A stretch of 64,000 nt of DNA, taken from assembly GCA_019426215.1 (NCBI GenBank), contig CM033403.1, forward strand, positions 935,001 through 999,000, in the 5' to 3' direction. Below, in pieces: positions 1 to 10,925 of the stretch. The position numbers and the translations under genes were made by a program. Every line of letters starts with the position of its first letter. Position 1 is the stretch's first letter. The notes below the pieces were generated by a model that saw only the letters and a program-made list of their open reading frames with translations, was not told the origin of the DNA and ran no database searches. Source of the DNA: Buddleja alternifolia. Lineage: Eukaryota; Streptophyta; Magnoliopsida; Lamiales; Scrophulariaceae.

Positions 1-470
1 AAAAACCGCTGTAATAGGCGAAGTCAGTTCGAACCTATTACAGCGGTTCTGTTCGAACCGCTGTTATAGGCAAATTTTTTTTTTTACTGACCTATACAGC
101 GGTTCGGTCCGAACCGCTATAATAGGTCCGAACCGACACACCCTATACAGCGGTTTTGTTCGAACCGCTATTATAGGCAATTTTTTATTTTATTTTACGG
201 ACCTATTATAGCGGTTCGGTCTGAACCGCTATAATAGGTCCGAACCGACACACCCTATTACAGCGGTTCAGACCGAACCGCTGTAATAGGTATTTTTTAT
301 TTTTTTTTACCGACATATTACAACAGTTCGGACTGAACCGCTGTAATAGGTTCGAACCAACACGCCCTATTACAGCGGTTTGGACCGAACCTCTCTTAAA
401 ATTGAAAATGATAGATCTCCTGCAATTTCTAATTCTGTAAAAAATATTGCCAAATCGGTTTGTAGTAGTG
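1..470. mobile_element. CACTA (En/Spm) element end, C1 (partial)
   Basis: The first 390 bases are arrays of palindromic subterminal repeats, with units of the form CCTATTACAGCGGTTCGG followed by the inverted copy and short T-rich spacers. The unit ends in GGTTTGTAGTAGTG at 457-470, whose reverse complement begins CACTACTACAAA, as in the intact element C2. The bases right after it (TAATTTAGAGGGAATCC) match the post-pol spacer of the SIRE-type element E4, so the boundary is well fixed. The other end and any genes lie left of the window, and the 3-bp TSD (probably TAA) cannot be confirmed. About 70 bases between the last repeat and the terminus lack the motif. Confidence 0.8.
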
Positions 471-705
471 TAATTTAGAGGGAATCCACTTTATTATTTT
501 GTCTAAAGCGTTTTTCAAATTGAAGTGAGTTATCAATTTTATGGGGAACTTTAAAATTGTACTTATTCCAATCAATAAGCGTCTATGATCAAAACAGATT
601 TTTAAAATTATGTGCATTGATCACTAGCATTTATCTTTTAGGCATGACAAAATCAATCTCTAATAAAATTAAATAAAAAATGTCTTTTAAAGATCAAAAG
701 CAATT
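471..705 (+). other. E1 post-pol spacer, left fragment
   Basis: This stretch aligns with 49611-49860 of E4, the spacer just after the pol stop codon. It contains two purine-rich motifs, AATTTAGAGGGAATCC and ATTTTATGGGGAACTT, that match AGGGGGAA motifs at the same place in E4 and E2. No ORF is plausible here. It stops at the E2 insertion point and resumes at 15012. Confidence 0.75.
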
Positions 706-2474
706 TGTTGGTCCCAAGTGGTATACGAAAGGGTCTAGAAGGGGGGGTTGAATAGACCCTTAAGTCTTTTTCGACTTCTTAAAAAATTCGTATCACTTTG
801 AAGTATTTGAATGCTTGATAGGTTTAAGCGCTGGATGTGACGCTTGAGAAACGTTAACTTAGACTCGGTGATTTCAACGCTTACCAAAGTAGGGCAGAGT
901 TGAGTCACTAAATCAGAGTTAGCACAGCGGAAGTATTTTATAGCTTAGCGTTCAGTTAACTGATCGAAAGTAGTTGCTTAGTTGTTTTAAGACTTTATCA
1001 GAATGTATGCAGTATGAATAGTAAAGCAGTAAAACAATGAATGCTTAAAGAGGTAAATGACACAAGATATTTGTAAGGTTCACTGGGTGATGTAATCCCA
1101 GCTACGTCCTTCTTCTCCTTTTATCAGGGAGGTTTTTCCACTATGATGATTATCGAAGAGTCACACAGAGACTTCTACAAGATAGAGGGAGATTGGATAT
1201 GATCTTGGAACTCCTTGGTCACACAGATTTCAGCTCCACTAAAGATCTTCTATCCCTTTGCTTCTTTCACTCAGAAATGGTGCAAGTTACTCTTGATCTC
1301 GAAACTCCTTGGTCACACAAATTTCAGCTCCAATAGAGATCAACTTCAACAAGCTTCTTTTACACAAAAATACTGCTTGCAAGTCAACCAGCTTTCTCAC
1401 TCAGATGAAAGGTGTTGATGGTTTTGGTCACGGGTTTGTTTGTTTTTGGAAAGTTCAAACAACTTGAGGATATCTCAATGGTAGTATATGTTCTTCTTAA
1501 AAAGAGATTTGAGATATGGGTGACTGTCTCTAGAATATTTGTGAAAAGCTTATATGAATATTTGGCTATGATTTTTAGTAAGCTTTTCTTTCAACAAGGT
1601 AGGTATTTTTTGTGTGTGTCCCTTTTTTTTTTATTTACTTGTTTGTTGAAAGAGCTATTTATAAGGTATTGGTGGTTTTTGTCCGTTTGACTCGATTGGA
1701 GTCTCGTTTCCCCAAACATTCCTTGAGTTCAGACATTTCTAACTTTGGGTATATTTAATTGGTTGGGCATGGTCTTGGTTTCATAAACCTGACAGTCTAG
1801 GTCAAGGATATGGCTTGCCCATAAGTTATAGTGCTTATATTTTAATAGCACTTATCCGACTTTTAATGCATCTTGTTTTATTTCCGTTGGAAATAATTCG
1901 TCCGTTTGATTCATGCATTTTTTTAAGTCTTTGGATGGTTTTGGGTCTAAATTCTTTTTCAGGTTACGTTCTTTGTAGGTTGTGTTGGTTTAACCTTTTT
2001 GGACGCTTGCTGAAGAGAGTAGTTATTCTCGTGTATCAGACGCTTGGACTGATCCTGACTTTCTTTTCTTTATTTCAGACGCTTACTCTTCAATCTTGTC
2101 TTGATGGTCTCACTGAAAATTCCGTCATTTCACTTGATGTTGAGTATTCGGCCTGAGTTATCCATTCGTAGTTTGAGCACTGGGATAATCCCTAAAGCGT
2201 TTGACGGACGCTTCAAGATATCCTTATCCATTGTAGCTTTAGACGCTTGATCTTCACCTTCATCACTTGGTAGACTCACCCAGAATTTTCCTAAGTGTTT
2301 TAGTGTCACATACTTAGTCTAAGGAATTCTACAAAGATAAATACTATAAGCCTAAGATAAATAAGCTTTCAGGTACTTATACATAATCATTCTATGAAAG
2401 CTTTCACACTTTTCGGAGTCTAACAGAAAGTCCTATTTGTCATCATCAAAACATCTAATATGAAATTCCTAACA
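706..2474 (-). repeat. E2 3' LTR
   Basis: It is 1769 bp, bounded by TGTTGGTCCC at 706 and CCTAACA at 2474 on the plus strand, which reads TG...CA on the minus strand. It is nearly identical to 13243-15011. A TATA-like TATAAATAG lies on the minus strand at 1655-1663. The ORFs inside it recur in the other LTR only because the DNA is duplicated, and I do not treat them as genes. Confidence 0.95.
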
Positions 2475-2490
2475 ATTTCCCCCTTTTTGA
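2475..2490 (-). other. E2 polypurine tract
   Basis: On the minus strand this reads TCAAAAAGGGGGAAAT directly against the start of the 3' LTR, the expected position of the plus-strand primer for reverse transcription. E4 and E1 have the equivalent tract beside their 3' LTRs. Confidence 0.9.
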
Positions 2491-2656
2491 TGATGGCAAT
2501 ACTTATTTGGTTCAAGCGTTAGATACCTGAAGGTTAGCGTAAGTTAGTAAGTTAGTTTGAGCTTTAACGAGATGTTTCAGCTGTAAAATGCATTTTATAT
2601 ATATATTTCATAGTGCAGGCATTTTACAACTACAAAGAGAGAGGCACAAGTAAAAA

Positions 2657-5600
2657 TTAAGATCGTGACTTGATCTTGTATCTCTTAGTCATTTCAGCAC
2701 GGATTGCTTCAGTTATCTGATCTTCTAACGTCATCATTGCCGCATGATCTTTACTGATTATGTGCTTGTTTTCTTGAACTTGTCGTGCCTTAAAGGCAAT
2801 GAAGTGTTTATCCCATTCCTCTGGACTGATGCCTATGTATCGTAGGCAAATTCTGAAGGTTTGGTCGAAGTCAGACATTTTTCTTTCTAAGGCTAATACT
2901 GCTGGATCAGTTGGTTCTGGAATTGATGCTCTGAGAAGAGGAATGTCAAACTGTTCAAGCAGTGCTCTTGAAGGCAACGGAAGAGTTGGATAGAGCACTC
3001 TGGGGGTTTCTTTCTTGTTGGACGCTTCAACCGATGTGGTTACCCAAGAGGGATAGGGATACCTTGGTTCTGCACTCAGTGTGAGAGAAGTATCAACGTG
3101 TTGACGCTTGGATGGTGGAGGAGGAACTTGATCTTTAGATGTTGACAATTTCCTCTTTTCTCCCTTCTTTTCCCCCTTATTGCCATCATCAGTCTGTATG
3201 AAATGCTGAGTAAGAAGACTGACTTGAGCAGCAATCTGAGCGACAGAGGCCTCAAGAGTGGTTAGACGCTGGTCGAAATGTTCTTTCATGACCAGGAGTT
3301 GAGCTTGATTAGCGTCTGTGAGAGAGGTCTCGAGAGCCGTGAACCTGTCTTGTAGATCATTGGTTAAGGCCACATGACTTGCCTGAGTAGCTGTAGATAG
3401 TTGCTGTATTTGAGTGAGGCATTCAGCCATGGACGGTTGAGCGTGTGGAAGTGCAGGGCGGACTTGAGGCTTAAACCGAGATGTGTGTTTGAGAGATTCA
3501 ATAGATACTTGATTAGTAGGATCAAATACTGTTCCTCGAAGCTCTGGAGCAGTGTTGGACTCGGTGGATGCAGTAGAGTCGGATTCAGTTGGACTGGGAG
3601 AATGAGGCGCTTGAGGTAACTCTAATAGGCGCTCAGGAGCAGTTAACAGTTCAGCGGGTGCTGCAGGAAATTCTGATTCTATTCGGCTAAAGTCCGTAAA
3701 CCGAAAGTCCAAGCTGGCAAACGGTTCATCTGCATATGGATACGTAGCAGTCTGCAGGAGTTCATTCAAATGTAGAGTGGGGAGATGAGTACCTTGAATG
3801 AACGTTCTGATAGGACTATCCAGTGCCCTGATATACAGTGGCCCGAGGATATCCAGCACATGAGTGGGAAAGAGTTTGGAGGGCGCTTTGCAGATAGAGA
3901 ATAAGGCATCTGGGCAATAGTGTTGTGAGAAGCCAATTAGCCGATCTGTTGGGAGAGTCTTCGGTTTCCGAGAGGCGGGAACGCGGAGCTGGTAATACTC
4001 TTCCAAGTATGGGTAGATGGCTGAAGCAAGCGCTTGAGATCTTTCTAGCAGCGATAAACCAAAATCATAGTGACTGGAGACTTCTTGTCGAATAGATGGA
4101 AGTAGTGGATATCCTCTGAAAGAATTGATCCGAGAGCCATCCCATTGTCGCAGATTGTCTGTGAAGATTTTGTCGAATAGAGAGACTGGAGGCATAATTG
4201 CCATCATGAGAGAAAAATTGTCTTCACATTGGCTAGGGGTGCAGTTCAGACAGGACATGGGAGAAGAACCGCTGGTGGACGCTTGATCATCAAAGCGTAG
4301 AGAAGAGTTGGCCAGTTTGTGCAACGCTTGTCTTAAGCGGTGTTCAGGTTGATGGCGGATCAGAGGCAGCTTCAGAACGGGTCCAAGTCTATGCTGGCGC
4401 TGCGTCAGCATGTAGCGTGCAAATTTGGTCCTTTGATCATGAATCCCTAGTCTGAACAGATGGGGAGCACTAACCAAGTCTTCAAATTTATACTTGTCAC
4501 CCATGTAAGCTTCAGCCCATCGTATCTCAGTCATACAATACTCAGTTCCTGCATTAAGTATAGCACGAAACCCTTGGTGATGAATATCACAGATGGATTC
4601 AAAACGATACCTGTCGGGTTGGTAGTTAGCGTTCCAGACGCAGTCAAAATATGCATCGGTTTCAAGTTGAATCATCTCGGTCAGGGATGCTGGACGCTCA
4701 CCGGCATGTACTCCTTTATTCTTCCACAGGAGGAGAGGATTAGCTGAGTTCTTGTTTTCCTCGCTTTTGACCAGTGTTAGAGAGTGAGAATATCCTTCTC
4801 TGTTTAGTAGCTCTTCCGTTGGGTTCAGAAGCTGATCCTGACGCTCATAGACTCTGATGTTGTAGTCGCGGAGAGCGAAGCCAGTGGGTTTGCTTGTCCC
4901 ACAGTCCAGATAATAAACTAAGTCAACATCAGCTCTAGGAGTCGTGCCTCCTTGCCGCTGAGCTTGGAGAGTGACGGAAGCCGGGATGTGTGTGGGAGTC
5001 TTTCCGAGTTCAAGCGCTGTGTAGTAAGCTTCATCAGCTGGGGTGGAGGCTGTATTAAAGAGAGTGTTGCGTACAGCCAGATCAAACTTTATGAGCTTGG
5101 CGATATCATTTTCGGCATTGATAAGACTTTCTTCATTGTAACCTGCAGGTATGAAGTTTTCTGCGGGCGCTGGAGGCAAATAATCGACTGAGTGATCGAT
5201 AGTCTTTGAGGGATCCAGCTTGAAGAAGTGTCGATGGATCACAACGTCGTTAGCATCGCTCTGACCTTCTGAGCGTGCCTCTGTTGTACTAGGTAATGCA
5301 AGCAATGGTTGAGCCCTTGGGATTTCAGGTTCATCCGGCTCGAGATTTGTAGATTCGATGGCAGCTTCATGTGCGATGGCCACAATTTGGGTCATATCAA
5401 CATCCAGATGGACATCAACTGGTGGTTCGGAGGATGATATCGGGACAGCAGCTATGGCTTGATCTCTTTGTGTAGTCTCAGAAGAGATGGCAGCAGTTGG
5501 ACGCTTACGCCTTTTGAAGATACGCTTCACATTTATACCTTCGGCGGGGAACGCTTGAGTCTGTGGAACTGCAGGTTCTTCAAAGTCAATATTCTTGAGA

Positions 5601-6565
5601 ACCTTTTCCAGATCTTTCCGACTAATGAGGGGTATAGAATCCTCGTCATCTTCATCGTTTTTAATAGGTTGAGCCTTGGGCTTTCGAGGAGCCCGTTTCT
5701 TTGTGACAGTGGGACGCTTCACAGTACGTTTGGCTTTCTCCTGATCTGGACGCTCAGCCTCCTCATCTGACGCTGCGCGGACAACTTGGCGCTCAGAGAG
5801 AGGCTTAGCAGCACCTCCAACTTTGGGTGGATTGAAGAGATTATTGATGATTCTTGGCCCATAGAACTTATGCTTGGCCACGGTGACTCCTGCTGAAGAG
5901 GTGCACTCTGCTCGAAAGAGTAGATCACTTAAAACTAGACCATAAGGTCTGTTTGAAGTGCGTAAACTGTCTCTGAACCTGCTGAATATATAGGCGCTCC
6001 AGTTGATCTTTATCTTGAGTAGGATGGCAGTCATCATCTGGAACTGGGTTGGGTTGATTTTGTCGAAGGTTCCCACTCTGCATTCGATGTTTTTACTGCA
6101 GAAATCAGCCAAGACTCGATACCTGTTCACTATATCCTTCTTTTCAAAGTACGGTTTGTATGGAACATCATCGTAAGCGCTAATCTGAGTCCAGACTTCT
6201 TGAATTTGTTCTTCAGTGATAGTGTCTAAAGTGGCTCCAGCATTAGGTAGAGAGAAATTCTGGGCAATGGAGGCCGCAGAGAGAGTGAACGTCTTTGATT
6301 CCTTCTTGGAGACAGGAAACAAACACGTGATGGAAGTCTCATCGTCAGACAGTCGAGCATTTCTCCAGAAAAATTCTAGTTCTTCAGGAAACATATATGA
6401 GTATTTCGTGAGAAATTTCTGAAGCCCAGCCTCTGCTACAGAATCCATTATTTCCGTTAAATCAATTTGGGGGTTTTCATAGAGAAACTTCCAATCAACT
6501 ATAAGGCCTTCAGTGATCTTGACAATAACTTCAGAGGTTCCAGCAGTAGCTTTCTTGGGTGCCAT
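2657..6565 (-). CDS. SIRE-type env-like third ORF (plant transposon protein domain plus coiled coil)
   Basis: This is a 1302-residue open frame without introns between pol and the 3' LTR. I start at the ATG in GCCATGAGT (6565, MAPKKATAG) because E1 and E4 have the same MAPxK start, while the 24-codon upstream extension is not conserved. Residues about 20-240 resemble the 'putative plant transposon protein' family, beginning LIVDWKFLYENPQ. A charged, proline-rich middle follows. Residues about 1045-1125 form a heptad-rich coiled coil, then comes a basic stretch with KRK and KSR clusters. No signal peptide or clear membrane helix is visible, so 'env-like' describes position rather than a shown envelope function. 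The frame is intact although gag-pol of the same copy is frameshifted. Confidence 0.85.
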   Translation of the reverse strand: MAPKKATAGTSEVIVKITEGLIVDWKFLYENPQIDLTEIMDSVAEAGLQKFLTKYSYMFPEELEFFWRNARLSDDETSITCLFPVSKKESKTFTLSAASIAQNFSLPNAGATLDTITEEQIQEVWTQISAYDDVPYKPYFEKKDIVNRYRVLADFCSKNIECRVGTFDKINPTQFQMMTAILLKIKINWSAYIFSRFRDSLRTSNRPYGLVLSDLLFRAECTSSAGVTVAKHKFYGPRIINNLFNPPKVGGAAKPLSERQVVRAASDEEAERPDQEKAKRTVKRPTVTKKRAPRKPKAQPIKNDEDDEDSIPLISRKDLEKVLKNIDFEEPAVPQTQAFPAEGINVKRIFKRRKRPTAAISSETTQRDQAIAAVPISSSEPPVDVHLDVDMTQIVAIAHEAAIESTNLEPDEPEIPRAQPLLALPSTTEARSEGQSDANDVVIHRHFFKLDPSKTIDHSVDYLPPAPAENFIPAGYNEESLINAENDIAKLIKFDLAVRNTLFNTASTPADEAYYTALELGKTPTHIPASVTLQAQRQGGTTPRADVDLVYYLDCGTSKPTGFALRDYNIRVYERQDQLLNPTEELLNREGYSHSLTLVKSEENKNSANPLLLWKNKGVHAGERPASLTEMIQLETDAYFDCVWNANYQPDRYRFESICDIHHQGFRAILNAGTEYCMTEIRWAEAYMGDKYKFEDLVSAPHLFRLGIHDQRTKFARYMLTQRQHRLGPVLKLPLIRHQPEHRLRQALHKLANSSLRFDDQASTSGSSPMSCLNCTPSQCEDNFSLMMAIMPPVSLFDKIFTDNLRQWDGSRINSFRGYPLLPSIRQEVSSHYDFGLSLLERSQALASAIYPYLEEYYQLRVPASRKPKTLPTDRLIGFSQHYCPDALFSICKAPSKLFPTHVLDILGPLYIRALDSPIRTFIQGTHLPTLHLNELLQTATYPYADEPFASLDFRFTDFSRIESEFPAAPAELLTAPERLLELPQAPHSPSPTESDSTASTESNTAPELRGTVFDPTNQVSIESLKHTSRFKPQVRPALPHAQPSMAECLTQIQQLSTATQASHVALTNDLQDRFTALETSLTDANQAQLLVMKEHFDQRLTTLEASVAQIAAQVSLLTQHFIQTDDGNKGEKKGEKRKLSTSKDQVPPPPSKRQHVDTSLTLSAEPRYPYPSWVTTSVEASNKKETPRVLYPTLPLPSRALLEQFDIPLLRASIPEPTDPAVLALERKMSDFDQTFRICLRYIGISPEEWDKHFIAFKARQVQENKHIISKDHAAMMTLEDQITEAIRAEMTKRYKIKSRS

Positions 6566-7658
6566 GAGTGAGCAGTAGACAGAGATTACGAAGGAAAATT
6601 TTTCATTTTTGAAAAAGAGAGAGACTTGTTTTTGCACGAATGGAATAGAGTATAAGAGTGTTTGTGTTCTGCAGAAACTTCAATTTGAATGTTCGGTGTG
6701 TTTGAAGTTTGAGATGTTGACACGTGGAGGAGTATAAATCTCAGCCATTAAAATATAACTGTGGACGTGAATTTAGATTAAACAGGCACGGTTTCTTTTA
6801 GTAACTGCCACATATACTATTTTGAAGTCCGTTTAAAAGTTTAAAACAGAGACTGAGAGTGATGCGTGTGCCCATGAAAAGCGGATACGTTCTTTATGAA
6901 AACTGTTCGGGAATCATAATTTTGAACACTATTTAAATGCCCGCCAAAAATTTGTTAAAGCGTCCGGACTCAGTCAGAATGACGCTTGAAACAATTGAGT
7001 GTTATGTGGACGCTTGAAAATCTTGGGAGTCTCTTTCAAGTAACAGGTTGTGCTTTAGCGGTCATTGTAACATATAGAATTATTCCTTTCAGGGTGTATA
7101 TGAGGACACAGTTTCCCAGTACTTATCATTAGGTCTTGGTAGTAGTGTTTTACTTTTGGTTTAAAATATTCAGCGCCGGTTGTACTTGTCTAAGATACAT
7201 GGTAAGTGTACTGACGCGTGTACATGTGCTGAACCATCTTTGAAAAACGTGATGAGTACCCATGGGTTTTCTTGAGCGAAGGGTGAGGAATGTCAAGTCA
7301 GCATTAATTGCATTGATTGACTAATCCACTTTCTCGTTTTGGCGTAGGGTAATGTACGCTTGCTTTTAAAAGGATCTTTTTACTAACTGCTTTAGCCGGG
7401 AATAAAGCTAAGCGTTTAGTTTATTTTGAAGGAAGTGCAGACGCTAAGGCAGATTTGTGTAATAAGCGTCAAAACGGTTTTAAGTGTATGATGCTAAGTG
7501 CGTATGACCGATGCAAGGGAAAACATTTTTGGTCATATTCACTTAGGTATAGTTTGCTCTTTGAAGGTTCCCCCTATGTAGGTTCCCCATAAATTTCATA
7601 ACATACATTGAATTCCCCCTAAATTTCATGCCTAACAAAAGTATGATGTTTCGAATGA
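6566..7658 (-). other. E2 spacer between pol and env-like ORF
   Basis: There is no coding frame here. Close to the pol end, three purine-rich tracts on the minus strand (plus-strand GGTTCCCCCTATG at 7567-7579, GGTTCCCCATAAATTT at 7580-7595, and GAATTCCCCCTAAATTT at 7609-7625) resemble the polypurine tract. A CACGTG G-box sits at 6721-6726, about 155 bp upstream of the env-like ATG. The spacer may hold an internal promoter for the third ORF, which is inference. Confidence 0.6.
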
Positions 7659-10600
7659 TTAAGCATTTAGATCAATCATACCTAGTTCACTTCTTAAAGT
7701 GAGAAAACGTTGTTCGTTAAGCGCTTTGGTGAAGATATCTGCCAGTTGCTTTTCTGTATTAATGAAGTGCATGGAGATATCTTTCTTTTGAACATGGTCA
7801 CGTAGAAAGTGATAGCGAATGTCAATGTGTTTGGTTCTAGAGTGAAGAACTGGATTTTGAGTCATTGCTAAGGCGCTTTGATTGTCACAATGGATAGGAG
7901 TTGGATCTAGGATTATTCCATAATCTCTAAGTTGTTGCCTCATCCAAAGGATCTGTGCACAACAGCTTCCAGCGGCTACATACTCAGCCTCAGCGGTGGA
8001 AGTAGCGATGGACTGTTGCTTCTTACTATGCCATGAAATTAGTCTATCACCTAGAAATTGACATGTTCCACTAGTACTTTTTCTATCTATTTTGCATCCT
8101 GCAAAATCTGCATCTGAATAACCGATTAGTTCAAAAGGAGAATCCCTAGGATACCATAAGCCCACATTTTGTGTGCCTTTTAGGTACTTAAGGATTCTTT
8201 TAGCAGCAATTAAGTGTGATTCTCTAGGATCAGCTTGAAATCGTGCACACATGCATACTGAGAACATAATATCGGGTCTACTAGCTGTAAGATAAAGAAG
8301 TGATCCAATAATACCTCTATAGTTAGTGATATCAATTTTCTTTCCATTATCATCTCTATCTAGCTTAAGCGTCTGGCTCATTGGAATTTTTGAAGGTGAT
8401 GCATTTTCCATACCAAATTTCTTGATCATATCTCTAGTATATTTAGTTTGATTTATGAATATGCCATTAGGGAGTTGTTTAACTTGTAATCCTAGGAAGA
8501 AAGTTAATTCACCCATCATGCTCATTTCAAATTGATCTTGCATCATTTTCGAAAATTTCTCACATAGACGCTTATTGGTAGATCCAAATATAATATCATC
8601 AACATAAATTTGAACTAGGAGAATATCTTCATTATGGGTAATTTTGAATAACGTTGTGTCAACGCTGCCTTTTGAAAAGCCTTTACCTATAAGGAAGATA
8701 GAGAGAGTGTCATACCATGCTCGTGGTGCTTGTTTAAGACCATAGAGTGCCTTGTCCAATTTGTAAACCATGCTTTTCCCATGGTTGTTGATGAATCCTG
8801 GTGGTTGCTCCACATATACTTCTTCTTGGAGTTTACCATTCAGAAATGCACTCTTTACGTCCATTTGATACACTGTAAATTTGTTAAATGCTGCAAACGC
8901 TAGAAACATGCGGATTGCTTCAAGTCGGGCAACTGGAGCGTATGTTTCATCAAAGTCGATGCCCTCTTCTTGACAGTATCCCTGAGCTACGAGTCTGGCT
9001 TTGTTTCTAATCACAATTCCATTCTCATCCATTTTGTTTCTATAGACCCATCTAGTTCCAATGACCCCTTGGTGGGTTGGTCTTGGTACTAGCGTCCATA
9101 CCTTATTTCTTTCAAATTGGTTTAGCTCTTCTTGCATGGCTTCTATCCAACTTGGATCGTTAAGCGCTTCATCCACTTTCTTTGGTTCCATTTGAGATAG
9201 GAAGCTTGCAAACATGGCCTCATTTATTGTAGCGGCTCTCGTTCTAACGGGTGCTCCAATATCTCCAATAATTAGTTCTGGTGGATGGTCTCTGAGCCAT
9301 TTTCTGTCTGGTTGGAACGAGTTAAGAGATTGATCTAACGTTTGATTAAACTGTGTAGGCGCTTGACCAATTCCTTGCGTAGGCGCTTCAGTGTTTGTAG
9401 ATTGAATTTGCTCTTGATGAACATACCCTTCATGATCATCAGCGTTTCTTGCAATGTCATCGTTGATGTCTTTACGAGTAGTCTTAGGATTAGGTATAAT
9501 GATTTCATTATCTTCATCAATATCACTATCATCACACAGATTGATTTGTGACGCTTGTTGAGATAAATCTTCAATTCCTGCATCATTAATATTAACCTTA
9601 CTCGGTTCTTGGTTAGCATCATCAAACACAACATGAATGGATTCTTCAACCTTCGATTTGATCTTATTTAAGATGCGAAAGCTCTTTCCATTTTTGGCGT
9701 ATCCTAGAAAGATTCCTTCATCTGCTTTAGGATCAAATGTCTTTAGGCTTTGAGAACCATTGTTATGAATGAAACATTTTGAGCCAAATACATGAAAGTA
9801 TGAAACATTCGGCTTACGTCCCTTCCATAACTCATATGGAGTCTTTTCATGTTGCTTGTTGATCATACACCGGTTCTGAGTGTAGCAAGCAGTGTTAATA
9901 GCTTCGGCCCACAACCTTTGAGGCAGCTTAGATTCGGCTAACATAGTCCTAGCGGCTTCTTTAAGCGTTCTGTTCCGCCGTTCAGCAACTCCATTTTGTT
10001 GAGGTGTTCTAGGTGCTGAATACTCATGAAGTATTCCAAAGTCTTTACAAAATTTCTCAACAATATGGTTAGTAAATTCAGTTCCTCTATCACTTCTAAT
10101 TCTTGTTACTTTTAGATCTTTTGAGTTTTGTAGTTGACGAATTAGAGAGGTGAGCTTGGCACTAGTTTCATCTTTAGATGCTAGAAATTCTACCCATGTA
10201 TAGCGTGAAAAATCATCAACTATTACTAGTGAATACTTTTTACCACTAACGCTCATGATTTGAATAGGACCAAACAAATCTAAATGTAGTAATTCAAGTA
10301 TTCGAGAGGTCGATAGATGAAGCTTCTTCTTAAAGGATGATTTAACTTGTTTACCCATTTGACAGGCATCACATAAGCGATCTTTATTAAAGGAACCTTT
10401 AGGTAATCCCTCTATGAGATTTAGAGATATTAATTGAGAGATTGTTTTGAAATTGAGGTGATTCATTTTTCTGTGCCATAACCAACCTAATTCGTTTTGA
10501 TTCTTAGCTACGAAGCATGTAGGGTTGTTATCTAATGTTGAATCCCAATCTACTAAGTATACATTGTTTGTTCTTCTTCCTTTTAATTTAGTAGATCCTG

Positions 10601-10911
10601 TCTTAACATCGATTATCTCGCACAAGTCACTAGAAAATTTAATTTCAAAGGCCTTTATCACAAAATTGACTTATGCTTAGGAGATTATGTTTAAGACCCT
10701 CGACATAGTATACATCATTGATCATGATGTTCCCCCTATGCATGATACCTATACCTTTAGTTTTACCTTTAGAATTATCACCGAATATAACTTGAGGACC
10801 ATTGGTTGCACGATAGTTGATCAAGAGGTCCTTTGATCCAGTCATGTGTCTCGATGATCCACTATCTATGTACCATACTGAAGCGTCGGTGTTGGCTCTA
10901 GGTACCTGCAT
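7659..10911 (-). pseudogene. pol: E2 pol: protease, integrase, reverse transcriptase, RNase H (one frameshift)
   Basis: The first piece (10911-10645) opens MQVPRAN and carries the aspartic protease motif DSGSSRHMTG. A one-base insertion (GGCC where E4 has GGC, near 10650) moves the frame, and the rest is an open 1000-residue frame from 10661. In that frame the GAG-pre-integrase zinc finger is H63, H68, C97 and C100. The integrase catalytic residues are D128, D191 and E227 (D-x35-E). The reverse transcriptase has YQMD (D601) and YVDD (686-689). RNase H has D850, E891 and D926. The order protease-integrase-RT-RNase H defines Ty1/copia. Apart from the one frameshift, every catalytic motif is present. 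Confidence 0.93.
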
Positions 10912-10925
10912 TCAAAAGGGCAGAT

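Noticed and set aside
1815..2156. 113-residue hydrophobic ORF, repeated at 14352-14693
   Set aside because: It is identical in both copies only because both are LTRs of E2. It has no homolog in the E1 or E4 LTRs and is antisense to the element.
6566..6637. N-terminal extension of the E2 env-like ORF resembling a signal peptide
   Set aside because: E1 and E4 begin at the MAPxK Met and have no upstream in-frame Met, so the extension is probably leader sequence.
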